64,000 nucleotides of DNA from Microbispora siamensis (GTDB lineage Bacteria > Actinomycetota > Actinomycetes > Streptosporangiales > Streptosporangiaceae): NCBI RefSeq assembly GCF_016863095.1, contig NZ_BOOF01000010.1, positions 1 to 64,000 of the forward strand, written 5' to 3'. The notes below the pieces were generated by a model. That model saw only the letters and a list, made by a program, of their open reading frames with translations, did no database searches and was not told the DNA's origin. Position numbers and translations under genes: made by a program. Within the stretch, counting starts at the first letter, position 1, and each line of letters opens with the position of its first letter. Of this stretch, positions 1 to 8,349 are shown one piece after another.

Positions 1-22
1 CCGGGTGGCGCGACGGGCGAGA

Positions 23-1570
23 TCACAGAGCTTGGAGGAAGCGGGCCGCGATGGGGGCCGCCACCTGCGCTCCGGTGCCGCCGCCCTCGACCACGACGGC
101 GAAGGCCAGGTCGCCGTTGTAGCCGATGAACCAGGAGTGTGTGGGAGGGTTCTTGCCGTTCTCGGCCGAGCCGTACTCGGCTGTGCCGGTCTTGCCGGCC
201 GTACCGGCGGGGAAGGAGATGCCGCTCGCGGTGCCCTCGCTGACGACGGCGGGCATGAGATGGCGCAGCGCGGACACCACCGCGGGCTCCAGCGCGCGCG
301 GAGGCGTGCCGCCCTCCGGGACGAGTGTGGCCGGGACCAACCGGGGCTGCCGCCAGGTTCCCGCGGCGATGGCGCCCGCGACGGCGGCCATGTTCAGCGG
401 GCTCGCCAGGACGCGCCCCTGGCCGATGGCAGCGGACGCGAGGTCGGTGTCGTCATGCGGCGCGGGGAAGGCGGCGTCCACGGCGGGCACCCCGATCTTG
501 ATGCTGGCGCCGAAACCGAAGTCGGCGGCCACCTTGGACAGGCGGTCGGCGCCGAGGCGTCGCACCGCCATGTCGCCGAACGTCGTGTTGCACGAATGCG
601 CGAAGGCGTCGACGAAGCGCAGCGCGCCGTAGTCGTGGAATTCGGCGTTGTGGAACGGGAAGCCGCCGATCGTCTTCTCGGCCGGGCACTCGACGGTCTG
701 CCCGGGCGTGACGCCACCGGCGACCAGGGCTGAGGCGGTCACGATCTTGAAGGTCGAGCCGGGCGGGTACGTGCCGAGCAGGGCGCGGTTGTAGCCGCCC
801 GGCTTGTTGACCACCGCGAGGACCTCGCCCGTGGACGGGCGCAGCGCGACGAGCGAGGCGGGCTTGTCCACGCCCTCCAGGGCCTGCGCCCCCGCCCGGT
901 GCACCCGCAGGTCGAGGGTGGTCGTCAGCGGCTTGCCGGGCTTCGACCCGCCCTCGGCGAGCGTGACGACCTTTGACCCCGTACGGCTGTCGACCAGGTC
1001 GGCCCGTGCGGAGGCGGTGCCGGTCAGGCGGGAGGCGTACTGCTCGCGCAGCCCCTCGACGATCTGCTGCACGGAGCCGGGCGTGTCCGGCGTGTCGATG
1101 CGGGTGCCGTCGGCGGCGGTTATCGGGGCGCGCTCGGCAGGCACGGTGGTGAGCTTGGCCCGAACACCGTCGGTCATTCGAGGGTGGACGGCCGACGGGG
1201 TCCATGCCACCTTCCAGGCGCGGTCGCGCTCGACGAGGCGAAGCCTCCCGTCGTACGCGATGGGCAGCGGGCCGGTCAGCCGGGCCCGGAACCGCACGGT
1301 GTCGTCCTGGACGCTCGTCACCTGGAATCGCTGCCCCGTGAGCTTCAGGTTGTCGTGGAAGCGGCGATATGTGCTTTCGAAGCCGACCGGCGGGTCGGCG
1401 GCGAGCGTGCGCATCGCCGCGTAGTCCGAGCGCGACCAGGCCGCGAGGAAGTCCCGCGCGGTCTCCTCGGGCGATCCCTTCGTCCGCAGTGCCCACACCG
1501 TGACCCCCGCGGCCACCACCGGCACGAGCACCCCCGCCGTGACGTACGGCCAGCGCCTTCGCTCTCGCAT
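23..1570 (-). CDS. Penicillin-binding protein, transpeptidase (MecA-N/NTF2-like plus transpeptidase domain)
   Basis: A 515-residue D,D-transpeptidase that would cross-link peptidoglycan outside the membrane. The start at 1570 (MRERRRW) gives a basic N terminus and one membrane anchor at about residues 9-27. Residues 33-135 resemble the MecA N-terminal NTF2-like domain. The transpeptidase domain has all three motifs: SxxK (S272-TF-K275), SxN (S326-C-N328) and KTG (460-462, followed by TAEYG). It is divergent from a LysR regulator and a beta-lactamase-like gene, which suggests inducible control. Upstream in-frame codons reach 1642 but would put a hydrophobic stretch before the basic residues. 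Seen: motifs and anchor. Known: the MecA-N/PBP architecture. Inferred: possible low-affinity PBP role in beta-lactam tolerance. Confidence 0.93.
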   Translation of the reverse strand: MRERRRWPYVTAGVLVPVVAAGVTVWALRTKGSPEETARDFLAAWSRSDYAAMRTLAADPPVGFESTYRRFHDNLKLTGQRFQVTSVQDDTVRFRARLTGPLPIAYDGRLRLVERDRAWKVAWTPSAVHPRMTDGVRAKLTTVPAERAPITAADGTRIDTPDTPGSVQQIVEGLREQYASRLTGTASARADLVDSRTGSKVVTLAEGGSKPGKPLTTTLDLRVHRAGAQALEGVDKPASLVALRPSTGEVLAVVNKPGGYNRALLGTYPPGSTFKIVTASALVAGGVTPGQTVECPAEKTIGGFPFHNAEFHDYGALRFVDAFAHSCNTTFGDMAVRRLGADRLSKVAADFGFGASIKIGVPAVDAAFPAPHDDTDLASAAIGQGRVLASPLNMAAVAGAIAAGTWRQPRLVPATLVPEGGTPPRALEPAVVSALRHLMPAVVSEGTASGISFPAGTAGKTGTAEYGSAENGKNPPTHSWFIGYNGDLAFAVVVEGGGTGAQVAAPIAARFLQAL

Positions 1571-1678
1571 GCGTCCCCCTTCGAGTCGAGTGCACGCCAA
1601 GAGCAGCAGACCAGCCGGAAGTATGTCCAATATGGATATCAACGTGCTTCATGTGCGATTCGGATATGCTCCCAGCTC

Positions 1679-2626
1679 ATGGACTTGGTCCGGCATCTCG
1701 GCTACTTCCTGGTCGTGACGGAAGAGCTGCATTTCGGGAACGCGGCCGCGCGGCTGGGGATGGCCCAGCCGCCGCTGAGCCAGCGCATCAGGCGTCTGGA
1801 GGAGGAGCTGGGCGTGCGCCTGTTCGAGCGGTCGAGCCGCCGGGTGGCGCTGACCGAGGCGGGACGGCTGCTGGTGCCCGAGGCCCGCGAGATCGTCGCC
1901 AGGGTCGAGCGGATGCGTGACCTCATGTCCGACCTGGCGCGCGGCGACGCGGCGGTCGTGCGGGCGGGCGTTCCCGCCGACCTCGGCGCGGCCGTGCTCG
2001 CCGCGCTCATCGCGGGCTTCCGCGACCGCCGCCCCGACGTACGGCTGTCGCTGACCGAGATGGGCACGGCCGCGCAGGTTGCGGCGTTGCTGGAGGGCAG
2101 GCTCGACGTCGGGCTGCTGCGTCATCCGGTTGCGGCGAACGGGCTCGCGTACGGGCCGGTGCTCGTCCGGCATCCGGGCGTCCTGCTGGCCGAGGGCGAC
2201 GAGCTGACCGAATGGGCGACCGTGCACCTCGGCGACCTGGCCGGGCGAGACCTGGTGCTGTTCCCTCGGGACGCGGAGCCCGGCCTGTACGACGACACGC
2301 TGGCCTCGTGCCGCCGCGGGGGATTCGTCCCCGCCGAGATCATCTGCACCGACCGGGTGGAGTTCGCCCTCGGCCTGGTCCTGTCCGGCACGGCCGTCGC
2401 GTTCGGCGCCCCCGCGGAGGTGCCGGGGGTGGTGTGGCGGCCCCTCGCGGGCACGCCCCTGGCCTGGCGCTGCTCCCCGGCCTGGCGGACCGAGCCGGGG
2501 CCGTACGTGCGAGACTTCACGGCCGTGGCCGTACAGGTGCTGAAAGAGAACGCCGGCATGGTGGACGAAGGCGTGCCGCCCGCGCCGCGCGTGGCGCCGC
2601 GCCCCGCGACCGGGTTCCTCGCATGA
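1679..2626 (+). CDS. LysR family transcriptional regulator
   Basis: A 315-residue LysR-type regulator. The winged HTH occupies residues 1-60 (MDLVRHLGYFLVVTEELHFG, then AAARLGMAQPPLSQRIRRLE), followed by an effector-binding domain of periplasmic-binding-protein fold. The ATG at 1679 is chosen because it begins exactly at the conserved LysR N terminus. It is divergent from the PBP gene across about 108 bp, and its TGA overlaps the next ATG (ATGA at 2623-2626), so it is coupled to the beta-lactamase-like gene. By analogy with AmpR it may control the PBP, the beta-lactamase-like protein or both; that is inference. The 1571-1678 gap has several ATATGGATATC-like stretches that could hold a LysR T-N11-A box. 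Confidence 0.9.
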   Translation: MDLVRHLGYFLVVTEELHFGNAAARLGMAQPPLSQRIRRLEEELGVRLFERSSRRVALTEAGRLLVPEAREIVARVERMRDLMSDLARGDAAVVRAGVPADLGAAVLAALIAGFRDRRPDVRLSLTEMGTAAQVAALLEGRLDVGLLRHPVAANGLAYGPVLVRHPGVLLAEGDELTEWATVHLGDLAGRDLVLFPRDAEPGLYDDTLASCRRGGFVPAEIICTDRVEFALGLVLSGTAVAFGAPAEVPGVVWRPLAGTPLAWRCSPAWRTEPGPYVRDFTAVAVQVLKENAGMVDEGVPPAPRVAPRPATGFLA

Positions 2627-3534
2627 ACCCCGGAATGAACCGCGGAATGAACCACGGCATGAATCCTGTGGAGCGGGTGTTCCGCAGCGCCGGCGTCACC
2701 GGGTGGCTGCACGCCGTCGACATCGACGACGGGCGCGAGGTGGGCCTGCGGGCCGACGAGCCGGTGGTGCTCGCGTCGGTCTTCAAGGTGCCCCTGCTGC
2801 TGGAACTGCACCGCCAGGCCGAGCGCGGGCTGCTCGACCTCAGCGAACGTGTTCGCGTGCCAGCGGCGGACCGTACGGCTGGGGGCACCGGGCTGGCGGC
2901 GATGCTGGACGACGCCACGCTCTCGCTGCGCGACCTGGCGTACCTGATGATGGCGGTGAGCGACAACACCGCGGCCGACGTGCTGCTCTCCCGGGTGGGC
3001 CGGGAGGCGGTCAACACGCTGCTCGACGGCCTCGGGCTGACGGCGACGCGGGTGGTGCAGAACTGCCGCGACATGCTCACCAGCCTGTGGGTGGACGCGG
3101 GCGTGGCGGACCAGTCGGACGTGACCCAGGCGTGCACCGACCCCGAGGTGGTGGCGCGGCTGCGCGCGCTCGATCCGGCGCTGGGCAACCGGAGCACGCC
3201 GCGTGAGATGACCCGGCTGCTGGCCATGATCTGGCGGGACGAGGCGGCGGGGGCGGCCTCCTGCGCGGCGATCCGCCGCCTCATGGCCCTGCAGGTGTGG
3301 CCGCACCGGCTGGCCTCGGGGTTCCCGTTCGACGACGTCGCGGTGAGCGGCAAGACGGGCACGCTGCCCACGCTCCGCAATGAGGTCGGGGTGGTCGAGT
3401 ATCCGGACGGCGGGCGCTACGCCGTGGCCGTGTTCACCCGGTCGCTCAGCACCGCGCAGAACCAGCCGCGGGCCGACGCCGCGATCGGGGCCGCCGCCCG
3501 GATGGCGATCGACCAGCTCAGAACCCACATATGA
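2623..3534 (+). CDS. Class A beta-lactamase-like serine hydrolase, no signal peptide
   Basis: A 303-residue serine beta-lactamase/DD-peptidase fold protein. Active-site motifs are present: SxxK in ASVFKVP, SDN in MMAVSDNTA, and KTG in VSGKTGTLP. The N terminus is a tandem repeat of MNxG units (MNPG-MNRG-MNHG-MNPV), giving four in-frame ATG codons 12 nt apart, so any of 2623, 2635, 2647 or 2659 could start translation. No signal peptide or lipobox is visible from any of them, so the product appears cytoplasmic, which is odd for a resistance enzyme. It overlaps the LysR gene by 4 nt. It may be a true beta-lactamase exported in another way, or a cytoplasmic peptidase of the same fold. Confidence 0.85.
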   Translation: MNPGMNRGMNHGMNPVERVFRSAGVTGWLHAVDIDDGREVGLRADEPVVLASVFKVPLLLELHRQAERGLLDLSERVRVPAADRTAGGTGLAAMLDDATLSLRDLAYLMMAVSDNTAADVLLSRVGREAVNTLLDGLGLTATRVVQNCRDMLTSLWVDAGVADQSDVTQACTDPEVVARLRALDPALGNRSTPREMTRLLAMIWRDEAAGAASCAAIRRLMALQVWPHRLASGFPFDDVAVSGKTGTLPTLRNEVGVVEYPDGGRYAVAVFTRSLSTAQNQPRADAAIGAAARMAIDQLRTHI

Positions 3535-3566
3535 CAGACCCTTTCTATGTGGGCGGGGAGGGTGAC

Positions 3567-5522
3567 ATGCGGCTCAAGCGTGGCAAAGATGGGGGCATGG
3601 TCGAGGAAGGCGCTCTGCTCTGGGAACCCACGCCCGACGTCGTACGTGCGGCCCGGATCACCCGTTACATGGAACGACTGGGCCGTACGGGGGACTACGA
3701 GGACGTGTGGAAGTGGTCGGTCGAGTCTCCGGCCGACTTCTGGACATCCATATGGGACTACTTCGGTGTGGTCGGTACGCGTGGCGACGGGCCCGTCATC
3801 CAGGGAACGATGCCGGACGCCGAATGGTTCGCGGGATCGGCCCTGAATTACGCCGAGAACGCGCTGCGCGGCCACCCCGGCCGGACGGCGGTGATTTTCC
3901 GCAACGAATCGGGCAGCCGCTGGCAGTACTCGCTCGGCGAACTCCGTGAGGAGGTCGCCCGGGTCAGGGCGGGGCTCGTACGGCTGGGCGTCGGGCGTGG
4001 TGACCGGGTCGCCGCCTACGTCCCGAACATCCCCGAGGCCCTCATCGCCTTCCTGGCCACCGCCTCGCTGGGGGCGATCTGGTCCTCGTGCTCGCCCGAC
4101 TTCGGCGCGCCCAGCGTGACCGACCGGTTCGCGCAGATCGAGCCGAAGGTGCTGGTCGCGGTGGACGGCTACCGCTACGGCGGCAAGGCGTATGACCGGT
4201 CGGAGGTGGTGCGCGAGATCGCCGGGAAGCTGCCGACGCTGCAGGCCACCGTCTGGATCCCCGCGCTCGGCGCCGACGCGCCCGAAGGCGCCCCTGATGC
4301 CACGCTGAGCTGGGACGACCTGCGCGCCGAGTCGGCGCCGCTGGAGTTCGAGCGGGTGCCGTTCGGCCATCCGCTGTGGGTGCTGTACTCGTCGGGCACC
4401 ACCGGCCTGCCCAAGCCCATCGTCCACGGCCACGGCGGAATCGTGCTGGAGCACCTCAAGTCGCTGTCCTTCCACCAGGACCTCGGCGAGGGCGATGTGT
4501 TCTTCTGGTACACCACCACCGGCTGGATGATGTGGAACTACCTCATCGGCGGCTTGCTGGTGGGGTCCACCGTCCTGCTGTACGACGGCAGCGCGGCCCA
4601 CCCCGACACCGGCGCCCTGTGGCGGCTCGCCGCCGAGGAGGGCGTGACGTACTTCGGCACCGGCGCGCCGTACATCATGGCGTCGATGAAGGCCGGGGTG
4701 AAGCCGCAGGGGCTCGACCGGCTGCGCGGGATCGGCTCGACCGGCTCGCCGCTGCCGCCCGAGGGGTTCGCCTGGGTCTATTCGGACGTGAAGCCCGACG
4801 TGCAGCTCGGCTCGTTCTCCGGCGGCACCGACGTGTGCACCGGGTTCGTGGGCGCGGTGCCGCTGCTGCCGATCCGGGCCGGCGTCATCCCGTGCCGCTG
4901 CCTCGGCGCGTCCGTCGAGTCCTTCGACCCCGCGGGCGCCTCGATGGTGGGCGAGGTGGGAGAGCTCGTCATCACCCGGCCCATGCCGTCCATGCCGGTC
5001 ATGTTCTGGAACGACCCCTCGGGCGACCGCTACCGGGAGTCGTACTTCGCCGACTATCCGGGGGTCTGGCGGCACGGCGACTGGATCAAGATCCTCCCCG
5101 ACGGGGGCTGCGTCATCTACGGCCGCTCCGACTCGACCCTGAACCGCGGCGGCGTACGGATGGGCACCAGCGAGTTCTACCGGGTCGTGGAGCGGTTCGA
5201 GGAGATCGCCGACAGCCTCGTCATCGACACCGGGCAGCTCGGCCAGGAGGGCAGGCTGCTGCTGTTCGTCACCCTGGCCGACGGCGCGTCCCTGTCCGAC
5301 GAGCTGACGTCCCGCCTGCGTACGGCCCTGCGCACCGAGCTGTCACCCCGGCACGTGCCCGACGAGATCCACGTGGTCCCCGGCATCCCGAGGACGCTGT
5401 CGGGCAAGAAGCTGGAGGTCCCCGTACGGAAGATCCTGCTCGGCACCCCCGTGGAGAAGGCCGCCAACCCCGACGCAATGGCCAACCCCGAGGTCCTCAC
5501 CCACTTCGCGCCGCAGCGGTAG
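3567..5522 (+). CDS. Acetoacetyl-CoA synthetase (acetoacetate-CoA ligase)
   Basis: A 651-residue adenylate-forming ligase that activates acetoacetate to acetoacetyl-CoA with ATP, linking ketone bodies and polyhydroxybutyrate turnover to central metabolism. The AMP-binding signature is YSSGTTGLPKPIVHG, followed by GWMMWNY typical of this subfamily; the C-terminal catalytic-lysine region is TLSGKKLEVPVRKIL. The length matches the family (about 650). The start at 3567 (MRLKRG) follows GGGGAGG with good spacing. ATG 3597 (MVEEGALLWEP) matches the usual family start and is an alternative. ATG 3531 would overlap the previous stop but lacks a ribosome site. Co-directional with the beta-lactamase-like gene, though no functional tie is evident. 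Confidence 0.92.
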   Translation: MRLKRGKDGGMVEEGALLWEPTPDVVRAARITRYMERLGRTGDYEDVWKWSVESPADFWTSIWDYFGVVGTRGDGPVIQGTMPDAEWFAGSALNYAENALRGHPGRTAVIFRNESGSRWQYSLGELREEVARVRAGLVRLGVGRGDRVAAYVPNIPEALIAFLATASLGAIWSSCSPDFGAPSVTDRFAQIEPKVLVAVDGYRYGGKAYDRSEVVREIAGKLPTLQATVWIPALGADAPEGAPDATLSWDDLRAESAPLEFERVPFGHPLWVLYSSGTTGLPKPIVHGHGGIVLEHLKSLSFHQDLGEGDVFFWYTTTGWMMWNYLIGGLLVGSTVLLYDGSAAHPDTGALWRLAAEEGVTYFGTGAPYIMASMKAGVKPQGLDRLRGIGSTGSPLPPEGFAWVYSDVKPDVQLGSFSGGTDVCTGFVGAVPLLPIRAGVIPCRCLGASVESFDPAGASMVGEVGELVITRPMPSMPVMFWNDPSGDRYRESYFADYPGVWRHGDWIKILPDGGCVIYGRSDSTLNRGGVRMGTSEFYRVVERFEEIADSLVIDTGQLGQEGRLLLFVTLADGASLSDELTSRLRTALRTELSPRHVPDEIHVVPGIPRTLSGKKLEVPVRKILLGTPVEKAANPDAMANPEVLTHFAPQR

Positions 5523-5531
5523 ACGGGGCGG

Positions 5532-6218
5532 TCAGGGGACGAGGGCGTACGCGCGGACGGGGAAGGTGCCCATGCCGGACACGGCGACGGGCGCCGCGTG
5601 GAGCCGGAACCCGGTGTGCGGCAGCCGTTCCAGTCCGCGCATGTGCTCGATGATCGGAATGCCCGCGGTCAGCAGGGCGGTATGGGCCGGGCGGAGCCCG
5701 TCCGCCGTGTCGTCGATGTTGACGCTGTCGATGCCGACGACGGCCGGTTGCCGCTCGGCGAGCAGGGCGGCCGCCTCCGCCGTCAGGAAGGGATGCTCCG
5801 GGTCGCCGTAGGCCGGGCCGCCCCAGTGCCTGTCCCAGCCCGTGCGCAGCAGGACCGCGCGGCCCCTGACGTCGTGGCCTTCGAACGCGTCGGCGCCGAT
5901 GCCTCGCCCGGGGGAGCCGGAGACGTCGATCAGCAGGCCGGGGACGTCGACCAGCCGGGACAGGTCGATCTGGGCAAGGTCCTCGCCCTCCGCGAGCCGA
6001 TGGAACGGCGTGTCGAGGTACGTGCCGGTGTTCGCCACCATCGTGATGCGGCCGATCTGGAACTCGGTGCCCGGAGCGTACCGGCCGCGCGAATCCTCGC
6101 GCGTCAGATGATCGGTGATCTCCGGTGCGGGCAGGCCGGGATAGGTCACCATGCCGTGCCGGACCACATGACTGAGCTCGACGACACGGGCGCGCGGGTG
6201 CTGCTGATTCTCGAACAT
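5532..6218 (-). CDS. Cyclase family protein (kynurenine formamidase/isatin hydrolase-like)
   Basis: A 228-residue member of the cyclase family (COG1878), metal-dependent amidases and hydrolases such as KynB and isatin hydrolase. Recognised by VVELSHVVRHGMVTYPGLPAPEI near the N terminus and NTGTYLDTPFHR in the middle. The canonical motif is HxGTHxDxPxH; here the first two His are Asn and Tyr while Asp and the last His remain, so metal binding may differ. The start at 6218 (MFENQQHP) is chosen over upstream in-frame codons because family similarity begins there. Transcribed 7 bp after the HxlR regulator in the same direction, so probably co-transcribed. The substrate cannot be told. Confidence 0.82.
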   Translation of the reverse strand: MFENQQHPRARVVELSHVVRHGMVTYPGLPAPEITDHLTREDSRGRYAPGTEFQIGRITMVANTGTYLDTPFHRLAEGEDLAQIDLSRLVDVPGLLIDVSGSPGRGIGADAFEGHDVRGRAVLLRTGWDRHWGGPAYGDPEHPFLTAEAAALLAERQPAVVGIDSVNIDDTADGLRPAHTALLTAGIPIIEHMRGLERLPHTGFRLHAAPVAVSGMGTFPVRAYALVP

Positions 6219-6225
6219 CACGTGA

Positions 6226-6723
6226 TCAGGATGACGTAGCCAGGACGCGCTCGTACGCCTCCTGCAGCAGTCGGGAGGCACGCGGGCGGTCGGGGTCTGG
6301 GCGGGGGATGCCCAGATGGGTCTCGCGCAGCTCGTCCATCAGATTTTCCCAGAGGGGCGGGCCGCCCTCCTCCAGCAGTCGTGCCCGGATGCTCAGCTCC
6401 GGCGTCGTCGGACGGTGCCGCAGGCCCCAGGAGCCGAGCGCGACCATGACCGGAATCGTCTGGATGCCCGCCTCGGTGAGGCTGTAGGTCCCTCGGCGCC
6501 CTCGCCCCGCGTCCTCGTGGGTCAGGAGACCTCCGGCGACGAGGGCCTTGAGGCGGCTGCTGAGGATGTTCGACGCGATCCCCTCCTCCGAGTTGGCGAG
6601 CAGGTCGCGGAAGTGCCGGCGGCCGCCGAAGATCACGTCGCGCAGGACGATGAGGCTCCACCTGTCTCCGAGCGCCTCCACCGCCGCGTTGATCGCGCAC
6701 CCCGACCGCGGCTCGTCTCGCAT
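6226..6723 (-). CDS. HxlR family winged-helix transcriptional regulator
   Basis: A 165-residue regulator of the HxlR/MarR-like group. CAINAAVEALGDRWSLIVLR, FRDLLAN and ISSRLKAL-like elements (SNILSSRLKALVAGGLL) are the hallmark HxlR winged helix; about 55 extra C-terminal residues follow. It is divergent from the RibD/DHFR-like reductase gene, and the intergenic gap carries GCAATC half-sites in direct and inverted orientation that may be its operator. The cyclase-family gene follows 7 bp downstream. HxlR proteins often sense oxidants or electrophiles. The regulated set here is inferred to be the divergent reductase/hydrolase pair. Confidence 0.9.
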   Translation of the reverse strand: MRDEPRSGCAINAAVEALGDRWSLIVLRDVIFGGRRHFRDLLANSEEGIASNILSSRLKALVAGGLLTHEDAGRGRRGTYSLTEAGIQTIPVMVALGSWGLRHRPTTPELSIRARLLEEGGPPLWENLMDELRETHLGIPRPDPDRPRASRLLQEAYERVLATSS

Positions 6724-6738
6724 GGCCGACCTCCAACT

Positions 6739-6796
6739 GATTGCGTTTTGCCACCACCTAGTCTACGCTCATTCCCAGCGGTTGCAATCCGCAATC
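6739..6796. promoter_or_regulatory. Candidate HxlR operator: repeated GCAATC half-sites
   Basis: GATTGC lies at 6739-6744, and its complement GCAATC occurs twice as a direct repeat at 6784-6789 and 6791-6796, between the divergent HxlR and reductase genes. The stretch between holds TAGTCT (about 6758), a plausible -10 hexamer. Assignment as an HxlR operator rests only on position and symmetry. Confidence 0.35.
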
Positions 6797-6821
6797 ACTT
6801 GCCGGAAACAGGAGATCAGCC

Positions 6822-7466
6822 ATGTCTCGTGTCAGGGTGCACAACTTCTCCGTCTCCCTGGACGGCTTCGCCACGGGCGAGGGTCAGAGTCTCGATGAGC
6901 CGTTCGGTCACGCGGGCGGGCGGCTCCACGAATGGTTCTTCGCGACCCAGACCTTCCACGCCATGCAGGGGAAGACCGGCGGGAGCGCCGGGGTCGACGA
7001 CGCCGTCACCGGTACGTGGGACGCGGGCATCGGCGCGGAGATCATGGGCCGCAACAAGTTCGGCCCTCAGCGTGGCCCCTGGGAGAACCACGACTGGACC
7101 GGATGGTGGGGGCCGAACCCGCCGTTCCACACGCCGGTCTTCGTCCTGACCCATCACCCCCGGCCCTCGGTCGAGATGGAGGGGGGCACCACGTTCCACT
7201 TCATCGACGCCACCCCCGAGGAGGCGCTGCGTCAGGCGCGCGAGGCCGCGGGCGATCTCGACGTGCGTATCGGCGGCGGGCCGAGCACGGTCCGGCAGTT
7301 CCTGGCCGCCGACCTGATCGACCACATGCACGTCGCCGTCGTCCCGATCATCCTGGGCCGCGGCGAACGCCTGTGGGACGGGCTCGAAGGGCTCGAGAAG
7401 CGTTTCCGGATCGAGTCGGTGACCACCCCGAGCGGCGTCACCCACATGACCTTCACACGACGCTGA
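6822..7466 (+). CDS. Dihydrofolate reductase family protein (RibD C-terminal-like)
   Basis: A 214-residue NADPH-binding reductase-fold protein of the RibD-C/DHFR-like group. Typical features are VHNFSVSLDGFATG at the N terminus, IMGRNKFGP, and IGGGPSTVRQFLAADLIDHMH followed by VPIILGRGERLWDG near the C terminus. Such proteins are common in actinomycetes next to HxlR or TetR regulators; true folate activity is rare. ATG 6822 follows CAGGAGATCAGCC. It is followed after 21 bp by an alpha/beta hydrolase in the same direction, likely one transcript controlled by the divergent HxlR. The substrate is unknown. Confidence 0.88.
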   Translation: MSRVRVHNFSVSLDGFATGEGQSLDEPFGHAGGRLHEWFFATQTFHAMQGKTGGSAGVDDAVTGTWDAGIGAEIMGRNKFGPQRGPWENHDWTGWWGPNPPFHTPVFVLTHHPRPSVEMEGGTTFHFIDATPEEALRQAREAAGDLDVRIGGGPSTVRQFLAADLIDHMHVAVVPIILGRGERLWDGLEGLEKRFRIESVTTPSGVTHMTFTRR

Positions 7467-7487
7467 CCGCCTGAAAGGCTGACGGAC

Positions 7488-8288
7488 ATGACCGAGAAGA
7501 CCGAGAACATCACGTCCAAGGACGGCACGACCCTCGCCGTCGACACGATCGGCCAGGGTGCGCCGGTGATCCTCGTCGGGGGCGCGTTCAACGACCGCTC
7601 GACCGTGGCCGGGCTCGGCGCCGAACTCGCGCCGGCGTTCACCGTCGTGACCTACGACCGGCGTGGCCGGGTGGGCAGCGACGACAAGAGCGACGACTAC
7701 CGGGTCGCCAACGAGGTCGACGACCTGGCGGCCGTCATCGAGCACGTGGGTGGCCGGGCCTCGGTGTTCGGGCACTCCTCGGGCGCCGTCCTCGTGCTGG
7801 AGGGGGCCATGCGCGGGCTGCCGATCGACCGGGTGGCCGTCTACGAGCCGCCGTACTGCGCCGACGAGAACCAGCCGAGGCCGGCGGCCGACATCTACGA
7901 CCGGCTCAAGGCCCTGGTGGCCGCCGGCGACCGCGACGGCGCGGTGGAGCTGTTCCTCCACGAGGCGGTCGGGGTCCCGACCGAGGCGATCGCCGGGATG
8001 AAGGCCGGGCAGGAGTGGGCGTTCCTGGCCGACAAGGCGCCCAGCCTGCCGTACGACGTGCTGGTCAGCGCGCCCTGGCAGGTGATGCCGTTCGACCGGC
8101 TCGCCGGGATCGGCGTGCCGGTGCTGGCGGTGTACGGCGACCAGACCGCGCCGAACCTGGCGGAGGGGACGAAGGCCGTCGCGGCGACCGTGCCCGGCGC
8201 CGAACTCCTGGTGATGCCGGGAGAGGACCACGCGGTGCTGCAACGGCCTGCGGCGCTGGCGCAGATCCTCACGAAGTTCTTCGGCTGA
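7488..8288 (+). CDS. Alpha/beta hydrolase
   Basis: A 266-residue alpha/beta hydrolase. The nucleophile elbow is FGHSSGAVLV (GxSxG variant G-H-S-S-G), preceded by the oxyanion-region VILVGGAFNDRS and the conserved VTYDRRGRVGSD. The catalytic Asp is probably in VYGDQTAP and the His in PGEDHAVL, near the C terminus. The length is normal. It is 21 bp downstream of the reductase-like gene, with GAAAGGCTGACGGAC before the ATG, so probably the second gene of that operon. Likely an esterase or related hydrolase; the substrate is not inferable. Confidence 0.88.
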   Translation: MTEKTENITSKDGTTLAVDTIGQGAPVILVGGAFNDRSTVAGLGAELAPAFTVVTYDRRGRVGSDDKSDDYRVANEVDDLAAVIEHVGGRASVFGHSSGAVLVLEGAMRGLPIDRVAVYEPPYCADENQPRPAADIYDRLKALVAAGDRDGAVELFLHEAVGVPTEAIAGMKAGQEWAFLADKAPSLPYDVLVSAPWQVMPFDRLAGIGVPVLAVYGDQTAPNLAEGTKAVAATVPGAELLVMPGEDHAVLQRPAALAQILTKFFG

Positions 8289-8349
8289 TCCGTATGCCCG
8301 CTCCGGACGCCCGGAAATTGTCGGAGCCGGCGGATACCTTCGAGTCGGC

